64,000 bases of DNA from Hesseltinella vesiculosa. Lineage: Eukaryota > Mucoromycota > Mucoromycetes > Mucorales > Cunninghamellaceae. This document shows positions 57,001-64,000 of the stretch, piece by piece. The stretch is taken from the NCBI GenBank assembly GCA_002104935.1, contig MCGT01000024.1:1-64000 (forward strand), given 5' to 3'. Made by a program: the position numbers and the translations under genes. The notes beneath the pieces were generated by a model, which was not told where the DNA came from, searched no databases, and saw nothing but the letters and a program-made list of their open reading frames with translations. Positions within the stretch are counted from its first letter, which is position 1, and every line of letters begins with the position of its first letter.

Positions 57001-57178
57001 TCCTGGCCCCGCCACTCCCACCGACACCATGGAGCAAGACGATGAAGAGGAAGAAGGTGAAGTCCGTGACGATGAACCCCCCATGTCGGACGACGTTTCC
57101 ATGAAAGACCACGAGGATACCGAAGAAGGCGAAGTCCAGGACACGCCCTCCAAATCTGAAGATGCTCCAAGTTCATAA
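54047..57178 (+). CDS. CYC8: CYC8/SSN6 corepressor, TPR protein
   Basis: Exons 54047-54128, 54210-54676, 54731-54823, 54874-55191, 55246-55557 and 55610-57178 encode 946 aa. About ten TPR repeats fill residues 20-400 (EKSMNCYEAALRHNPYSIEA, LQDAYHAYQQALYH, AKEAYERVLAENPDHAKVL, ALDAYSRAIRLNPYISEVW, ALDAYQRAAELDPSNPHI), which bind Tup1 and repressors. The last exon is Pro/Ser/His-rich, with an acidic end rich in EE and DD (EEEGEVRDDE, TEEGEVQD). It forms the general corepressor with TUP1 at 18578-20877. Intron 4 opens GTAAAA with a long A-run. Confidence 0.95.
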
Positions 57179-58783
57179 ACAAATCATCCCACTTTTTTTT
57201 TTTTTTTTTTTTTGTGTGTGTAGTTATTTTATTTTATTTTATTTTTTTTTCGTTTATTCCCACTCCCCCCTTTTTTTTTATCACTTTTGGTCTCCCCACA
57301 TTTTGTCTCTAAGCGTTCAATGATCCTTTTTTTTTTTTTCTCTCTTCTTTGTTTCTCTCCTCGCTCTCTACGTAACTGTAATAAACCAGCTCTCTCTCTC
57401 TTTTCCTTGTACTTACCAATGCCGTCTTTAGAATTTGGCAACCTTGGTACATGTCCTTTGCTCATCCGCTCTTTTTCTGCGTGTTCCAATGGAGCCACTT
57501 TTTGATGGACACCGGACAGAGAGGGATACGTGCCAGGTCAGGGGGCACCTCATTGATTTCCCCAAAATAATTGTCACCTAAAGATTTCCCAAAGTGACCG
57601 ACGGAATCCGTATAAAAAAGGAGGCCAGACCCTGACAAATGGCCGACGAAAATGAAATAAAAGATCATCCACCCGTAACCCATGCTCAGGGTTTTGCCCA
57701 TCATCAGCAACTGGCAGCTGTTCGGCCCTTTTCTCTTTTCCTTTTTTGTCTACTGCCCGGACGCGCTTTTTTTTTTTTTTTCCGATTTTTGGATATGGCT
57801 GGCCAGCCATTTTTAGCCAAAGACTTAGAGGCCCAGCTCAGTTGCATCGCATCCAAGTGCACTGTATTTTGGACTATCTATAGTTTTTGTCATTGATTCT
57901 ATTTTTACAAAGTTTGGCATCTCTCACGTTCCCCCCCCCCCTCACCCGCATGCTCGTCGTGCAAAAGTTTCACGCAGCCTTGGAGCGAAGCCGCGGCGAT
58001 CGAATTTAGCTGGCGGTTCATTGGTCGCTTTTCCAAACATCCAGCTTTTCACCGATGGACAGATCTGACCAATAGAATCATCGAAACCACCAACCTTTGC
58101 ATAGAGAGGGAAGCCGCCAAGATGGCTAGGTGCAGAACTTGTACGTGACGAAAGATTCCAAGGTGTGGTTTTTATTCTTTTTTTCAAACACTTGTTGAAC
58201 TCAACGTGGTCAGGCTGCATCGAAAGCGATTTTATCTTCAGTTTAGCTCGGCTAAGCCGGCCACTTTGCGCCTTGTTTCCACAAGACGCGACCCAAGTCA
58301 ATAAAAAAAGACAAGAGGAAGGACTTCTTCACAGAGAACAGCCCTAATGGTAAAACGCGGGGCTCATTGGCACGGTTCCTGTTTGGTTCACCTAGAGAGC
58401 AACATGTCCATGACGATAAAAGGGGCGGCGGCCAAGTTTTACATGCTGGTGAAACTGACTGATTTTGCGTTTGTCTTGGTCAGGAAGTAATGGGCGAGGT
58501 GTGTGAAAAGGTGGCTGGGTGGTTTGAGTGAGGCACTGCCATCGACGTAAAAGAGACTGTGAAACTTGAAACACGAGAAGAAAAAGAAATAAAGCGCAGA
58601 GGCGCGGTGAATCAACAAACAAAAACCTTCCGCATGAAACAGCCTTTCAAAGACACGGGCCTTTTTTTTTTTTTTTTTTTTTTTACCTTTTTATTTCGTA
58701 CCAAATCCTTTTCTTTTCTCTTTGTTTTCTTCCTTGTTTTTTATTTCTATTGTGTGCCTCTTTTTATAAACAAGCTGTGAAAG
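57179..58783. other. 1.6-kb intergenic stretch
   Basis: Contains T-runs, a C10 run at 57931, and a weak frame starting MADENEIKDHPP (57639) with a TATA-like GTATAAAAAAG 28 bp before it; that frame turns into poly-F and is probably chance. The transcribed leader of the glucanase lies at the right end. No conserved gene found. Confidence 0.5.
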
Positions 58784-60517
58784 AGTGAGTGACCGCTGGA
58801 CACACAAAAATAAAAAAGAGAAGCAACTGACCTTTTATTGGCATAGTGAGCACTGCGCGTGATATTGACAGTGTGAAATCGGCGATCGAACATGCAAAAC
58901 GAGCTGAACAGATCGAAAAGGTCAGCAAGGTGGATCGTCGGATCTGTGGGCTAAAACGACGTACGATGTTGCTGATTACCACGCTGTGTACGCTGATTTT
59001 GATCGTGGTCATTGTGGTGCCCACCATGATTGCGGAGAGCGTCAAGCGCAGTGGTGGAGGTGGGCAACGGCCAATGGTGGGCGAAGACAATCGATTCATC
59101 TACAACGACCCTGCTGCCACTGGCTATATGCCCTTGACCAAACGCTTCCTTGACGACCAAACCATCTTCTCGGAAAAGCTTTTTGACAACGGTGCACGCG
59201 TGAACGACAAGACCCTGCCTTTAGATAAACCCTTTGACTATGGCGGCAAGACCAAGATCCGTGGGGTCAATCTTGGCGGCTGGCTGGTGACCGAGCCCTT
59301 TATCACCCCCAAGCTGTTTGAAGAATTCCCGCTGTCCGACAACGTGATTGATGAATGGTCACTGTGCGCCAAGCTGGGCCCCGAAAAAGCCAAGGAGCGC
59401 CTGGAGAAGCACTATGACTCGTTTGTCAAAGAAGAGGACTTTAAGAAGATTGCCTCGATGGGTCTGAACCATGTGCGTATTCCTTTGGGTCATTGGGCTG
59501 TGCGGGTATTTGAAGGGGAGCCTTTTGTGCCCTATGTCAGTTTCAAGTACTTGCTCCGTGGCGTCCAGTGGGCTCGAAAGTACGGTCTCCGGGTCATGGT
59601 GGAATTGCATACTGCGCCTGGCTCGCAAAACGGTTGGAATCACTCGGGTCGCACGGGTACCGTTGGCTTTTTGAATGGCACCATGGGTCGAGAACATGCT
59701 GATCAAACGCTCAAGATCATTGAGGAATTGGTGGACTTCTTCAGTGCTCCTGAATGGGCACCTGCTGCTCCCTTGTTTGGCGTGCTCAACGAGCCAGCCA
59801 TCTACCGACTGGACCACAAGGAACTCGCTCGTGATTGGTATGAAGCCAGCTACAAGACCCTACGCAAGGACAACCCCTCTGGTCCTTGGCTAACCTACCA
59901 TGAAGGCTTCTTGGGCTTAGGCCCCTGGAAAGGTTTCTTCAATGATCCCCAAAAACACTATGATCGTGTGATTGTCGGTAAGTGAATGCCAAGCGCGCCC
60001 ACCAGGTTGCTTATCGGTTTTTTTTTTTTTGGTAGAAACACACACGTATTTGATCTTTGATGCAACATTGGTGTCCAAGCCTAAAGATGAACAAGCCTTG
60101 TTCCCTTGCACTGGCTGGCTCCCTGATCTCTCCAAATCGATGAACGAGACCGGTCCTATCATGGTGGGCGAATTCTCGGTGGCGACCAATGACTGTGGCA
60201 AGTTTTTGAATGGCGTTGGCCTCGGTACTCGGTATGAAGGTACGTTGAGCATCAACGGAGAATTGCAAAAGGCAGTATGTAAGAACTGCACCTGCCCCAC
60301 CGAGGATTGGCACAAATTTGACAAGGACACCAAGCTTTTCCTGGCCAAGTTTGCTCAGCGCCAGATGGATGCCTTTGAACGGACCTATGGCTGGTTCTTC
60401 TGGACCTACAAGACAGAAGACCATGTCAATCCTCATTGGGATTATCTTTTGGGTTACGAGCAAGGTTGGATGCCCAAGGATGCTTCAGCTCCTCCATATA
60501 ACTGCCGCACCAAGTAA
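58784..60517 (+). CDS. Membrane-bound exo-1,3-beta-glucanase (GH5), start codon split by intron
   Basis: Coding exons 58784 (one base), 58847-59977 and 60036-60517 encode 537 aa. The donor GTGAGT at 58785 follows ...AAAGA; the acceptor GCATAG precedes TGAGCAC. Splicing joins A to TG, making ATG AGC, in frame and just after an upstream TGA. The 25-residue cytoplasmic part is followed by one TM helix (MLLITTLCTLILIVVIVVPT), so a type II wall enzyme. GH5 core: GVNLGGWLVTEPFI, NHVRIPLGHWA, HTAPGSQNGWNHSG, acid/base glutamate in GVLNEPAIY, nucleophile in MVGEFSVAT. It trims beta-1,3-glucan. Confidence 0.9.
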
Positions 60518-60676
60518 AAAAAGGCACCTTCTCCCGTTTTGTTTTTGTTTGTTAGTGTTCATTTGATTATTATATATGCTTGATAAATATGACAAAAGAT
60601 TAAAAAAAAAAAACGAATGTATGGTATGAAACGGAAGGAGCACAAGGGGAGGGGTAAAAAAATAGAACAGAACATC

Positions 60677-61704
60677 CTAGTCGCGGAGTAGCATCATACC
60701 ACCACCATCCATGATGGTTTGGGTTTCCTTTGCATAGTGGTGGTCGAGTTCGTCGTCCTCAATGTAATTTTCACGCCAGCCGCGGATGCCTTCGAGGTAG
60801 TTTTCGTGCAGATTGGAGCGGTATTCCTCGAGTTTTTCCATGTTTTCGATGGCGAGATCACGACCGAGTCGTTGGATTTCGCGGCCTCGCAAGGACATTT
60901 TGTGAGCGTGTTGAATGGCGGCATCCAGCAAGTCGCCAGTGGTGGTGACAAGCTTGCCCATCATGACTCGCAGTACATGGTTGTACCAAAACGAGATCAA
61001 CGGCACAGATTGAATCAAGCCTTCCAAGGTCCAGCTGTCTTCCTGCCGATAGATCTTGAGCAAACCACTGTCTTGTTCGGTTTCTCTAAAATGTAAGGTG
61101 GTGATGGAAGGCACGTGTAGTCGAACAAAGGAAGGGAAGATGCGTGGTGACAGGGTCTGGATCATATGTACCACCGCTGTATTTCTTAATTAATATTTTT
61201 TATCGAGCAGAAATAAAAAAAAAAAGCATGTGAAAAAGGATGTTTGCCTTGGCCCCAGGCCCTTTTCTACTTACCCATCAAATACAATGTTTGTAATTTT
61301 CGGTTCTTCACGGTTTAATGCTTGCCACACAGTGTAAACACTAAGGAGAAGGGGATAAATAAAAAAAAATGGGTAAATAAAACATGGCCTATGAGGTACA
61401 CCTGACAGGTGCCACCTTTCTTTTGGGTTCAAACAAATGAGGATGGACGCTTACTATTGAATGTTTAGTACGCCTTCGGTGCTCATGACAGGAGAGGTGA
61501 GGATGGCATCAGAGAAAAAATAATAGTCCAAGACTCGTTTCCTTCGTACGGCATTGTAACAGAACAAGTCTTCAATAATACCTGTTCATGAAAAAAGGTC
61601 AGTGGCGGTACAACGTTGTCATTGGTAGGAGACAAGGGTCATTTACTGTTAATAAGGGAATTGGATGACTGTTCCAATTGTACTTCGGTATCAATATCAG
61701 ACAT
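60677..61704 (-). CDS. NTF2/SnoaL-like conserved protein
   Basis: Minus-strand exons 61704-61647, 61581-61455, 61340-61275 and 61184-60677 encode 252 aa. The exon 4 start uses the TTAAG acceptor, giving FDGNTAVVHMIQTLSP across the join. A helix-rich beginning (IIEDLFCYNAVRRKRVLDYY) and the strand set IVFDGNTAVVHMIQ, VPSITTLHFRE and QEDSWTLEGL look like a SnoaL/NTF2-type cup. An amphipathic segment (VPLISFWYNHVLRVMMGKLV) and an acidic, helical end (EYRSNLHENYLEGIRGW) follow. Function unknown to me; I assign only the fold, with moderate confidence. Confidence 0.6.
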
Positions 61705-62059
61705 GAGACGGAAAACAAGACAAACGAGGAAAAAAAAAAGAGTAAAAAAGAGACCAAAAAAAAGGTCTTGCGACGTTTTGCCATACGAAATTCCATCTGT
61801 GTCACCAACAAAAAGTCCCGTGCTTTTTTTCGTTGATGATTTTGACATTGGACGGTGGTCTAGCAAAGTCATGAGAGTAGAATACAAGGTAAGAAAACCC
61901 ATCCTGCCAAGGAGAATGTGAAAGGGGGTTGCAAAAGTGCCACGCTAAAAAAACACGACCAGCCAGCCATTTTTTTAAGCGCTTTGCTACTTTTTTCTTT
62001 TTCGTCTGGTTTCTTTTCTTTTCTTTCTCTTTTGCCATTGCCATTTTTTATTTTTTGCC

Positions 62060-63280
62060 ATGCCAACGCCTCTCGATTGGTTTTTTGATATTCCTCCAAT
62101 AACTCGAGTGTTTATTACAGCTGCATGTCTAACGAGTGTGGGGATTGTAAGCCATCTTTTTATTTTGTGCCTGACGCTTGATTTATTCTGATGAACTTTC
62201 CATGTAGCAACTTGGCCTTGTACATCCGCTTCACCTATGGTTAAACTACAGTAGCATCAGAAGCGGTCAGGTAATGATCGAGGGTGAAAAGGATGAGAGC
62301 AACCAGGTAGAAAATGTCAAGAGATGAATTCACTCGTTTCTCTCTCACTCTCGCGCAACCGTCCGATAGTGGTGGCGACTGGTAACAAACTTTTTGTATT
62401 TTGGACCTCTTTCCATCGACTTTTTCTTCCACATGTTCTTTTTGTAAGTCTTTTTATTCATGTTGTTCGATTAAAAAGAAGAGAGCACTGACCTTGCCCC
62501 CCCCCCTTTTTTTTTATTCTTTCTTTTTTGATTGTGCCACGTGTTCATTGGACAATAGGGCTCGATATAGTCGGATGATGGAAGAAGGGTTTTATAGAAG
62601 CAAGCCTGCGGATTACCTATGGCTATTGGTATTTTCTTCCACTCTGTTAATTTTCTTTTCGGTAAGAAGCAAAGATTGGAACAAGAAAGACGCTGACGCC
62701 TTTTGTGCACGTATTTTTTTTTTTTTTTTTCCATGTGTCTCTTATAGATCGTGTTACCATTTGCATACATGCCATTCTTAGGCCCTCCTTTATCATTCAC
62801 AATTGTCTATATTTGGGCTCGGCGCAATCCATATGTCCGTTTGAATTTCCTTGGCATGATGGTGTTCAACGCGCCTTATTTGCCCTGGGCCTTGCTCTGT
62901 TTCTCTCTTGTGCTTGGCGGTCATCTCCCCATTGGCGACATATTGGGGATTGTGGTGGGTCACATCTATTACTTTTTCGAAGACGTGTGGCCAAGAGATG
63001 CTGCAAGTGGTGGGCGACACTGGTTGGCTACACCTCGATGGTTGTAAGTTTTTTTTCAGCCTCGTCCTTTTTTTGGCATTTCAGCCGATTCAACCCCATT
63101 CATTCTAGGAAATGGTTGGTCGAAGGGTATCATACACATGACCAAGTAGAAATTGATGATCACGAACAGGAGCCATTGGATGGACAGGAGCCATTGGATG
63201 AACAAGAGTCATTGGACGAACCTGGCCTGCCTCGCAACGATACCCAACACCAAGAACATCCTCAGCAACAGACCACATGA
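62060..63280 (+). CDS. DER1: Derlin (ER-associated degradation)
   Basis: Exons 62060-62146, 62208-62270, 62370-62443, 62559-62661, 62748-63043 and 63109-63280 encode 264 aa. Derlins are inactive rhomboid-like proteins that help move misfolded proteins out of the ER. Marks: LDWFFDIPPITRVFI, the WR motif in WWRLVTNFLYFGPL, ARYSRMMEEGFYRSKPADYLWLL, the GxxxG-type end GDILGIVVGHIYYFFEDVWP. The C-terminal tail has three copies of EPLDEQ-like acidic units and no obvious SHP box, so CDC48 binding is uncertain. Confidence 0.93.
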
Positions 63281-63527
63281 ATATCCCGCACCCCCGAAAA
63301 AAAACCAAGAAACCAGTAAAGAAACCTTATTTTTTGGCATGCGTTTTTCACCCCTCCCCCCCACTGTCCAAGTTGTAGCTGAACCTTGTGTTATTAAACC
63401 GCTTTTTTTTTTTTTCTTTTGCTTTTTTTCCCTTTTTTCTCTCCTCGCCCGATCTCATCTTTCTTTCTTTTTGTCTTTCTTTTACCTCACTCGAAAAGCT
63501 GAACACAGCGTCTGGGATTCTTGCAAC
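63281..63527. other. Short intergenic, derlin to next gene
   Basis: About 250 bp, T- and C-rich, no feature recognised. Confidence 0.5.
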
Positions 63528-64000
63528 ATGGGCAACCGTTTATCTACCTCTACCTTTGGCTCATCCTCGTCCTTATCCTCGTCTACACGTTCAAACGATA
63601 AAAATACGATACCCAAACATCTGCGTCCTGGAAAGGCGTCCAAGAAAGAAAAGCAACAATTCCGGGACCAGATACAGCTTCAACAACAGTTTAGCGAACA
63701 AATGCCTCATCCAGATGAAATCGGCGTAGCCATTCCGCATCCTCCAACCGACAGTCCTACACCCGCCTTTCTGTTCGACCCAAACAAGAACGACTTTGTG
63801 CTGGATCACCAAGCGCCTTCTCCTTTGCCGGCTCGAACTTCAAGCGTCGTCCCTCCTCCGCCTTCCACACGTCAACGCAAACCATCTTTGTTCTCTCCTA
63901 TGACATCTATCCAGCAGCTTTATGCACAACAGTTACCTAACGATGCTGGTCCCAAGGATGCATATGCTTGGTTCCAAGGCCGCCGTTTTACCAACCAAGT
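63528..64000 (+). CDS. Probable N-myristoylated protein, 3' end outside window
   Basis: An open frame from ATG 63528 to the window end (157 codons). The start MGNRLSTS fits the N-myristoylation rule (Gly2, Ser6). A Ser-rich and Pro-rich disordered region follows (PPTDSPTPAF, TSSVVPPPPSTRQRKPS). The last visible part, AYAWFQGRRFTNQV, resembles the lead-in of fungal SAM-dependent methyltransferases (EGRRFHN-type), which is a guess. Truncated, so function open. Confidence 0.55.
   Translation, partial: MGNRLSTSTFGSSSSLSSSTRSNDKNTIPKHLRPGKASKKEKQQFRDQIQLQQQFSEQMPHPDEIGVAIPHPPTDSPTPAFLFDPNKNDFVLDHQAPSPLPARTSSVVPPPPSTRQRKPSLFSPMTSIQQLYAQQLPNDAGPKDAYAWFQGRRFTNQ

Noticed and set aside
57639..57896. 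Small gene starting MADENEIK with a TATA box
   Set aside because: The frame becomes poly-F and then has no conserved content; the TATA box is too close to the ATG.

Overview
The window is nuclear DNA of a filamentous fungus, most likely an early-diverging one (Mucoromycota, probably Mucorales). The evidence is dense genes with many short GT-AG introns (mostly 43-115 nt), very frequent poly(A)/poly(T) runs, IS630/Tc1-like transposases of a type I associate with Mucorales, a Fanconi FANCL gene (missing from well-studied Dikarya), and typical fungal housekeeping genes. Gene models below were built by hand: splice sites were chosen so that reading phase and conserved protein blocks agree.

Region 1 (1-4,900) is mobile DNA. 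A frameshifted transposase relic enters from the left edge (1-1256). It is followed by a complete-looking 3.45-kb element (about 1426-4880) bounded by long inverted repeats made of subterminal units. The element carries a transposase on the minus strand and two small helix-turn-helix genes on the plus strand. The two directions are separated by a promoter-like block of 61-bp tandem repeats. This three-gene transposon is the best candidate for an undescribed system.

Region 2 (4,900-33,100) is host DNA: SRP19, a mitochondrial class III CoA-transferase (SUGCT-like), a proline-repeat hypothetical protein, transketolase, SEC24 (with one apparent missing base), the corepressor TUP1, RINT1/TIP20, NUDCD1, 5-formyl-THF cyclo-ligase, pyridoxal kinase, a membrane glutaredoxin, an alpha-arrestin and FANCL. 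Region 3 (33,100-53,000) holds a tRNA-Val, a YJU2B-type splicing factor, two unrecognised small genes, cytochrome b5, a glutamine-synthetase-like enzyme, a 44-aa zinc-knuckle protein, coproporphyrinogen oxidase, the mitochondrial RNase II-type exonuclease DSS1, the GID7/WDR26 subunit, a Kre9-like GPI protein and a TRM140/METTL2-type tRNA methyltransferase. Region 4 (53,000-64,000) holds CYC8/SSN6, a membrane exo-1,3-beta-glucanase whose start codon is split by an intron, an NTF2/SnoaL-like protein, a derlin and the start of a probable N-myristoylated protein.

Functional links: TUP1 and CYC8 encode the two halves of one corepressor and lie 33 kb apart. SRP19, SEC24, RINT1 and derlin all serve the ER/Golgi pathway. 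Pyridoxal kinase, MTHFS, transketolase and coproporphyrinogen oxidase are cofactor or central-metabolism enzymes. No operon-like organisation is implied; neighbours often share divergent promoters or converge tail to tail.
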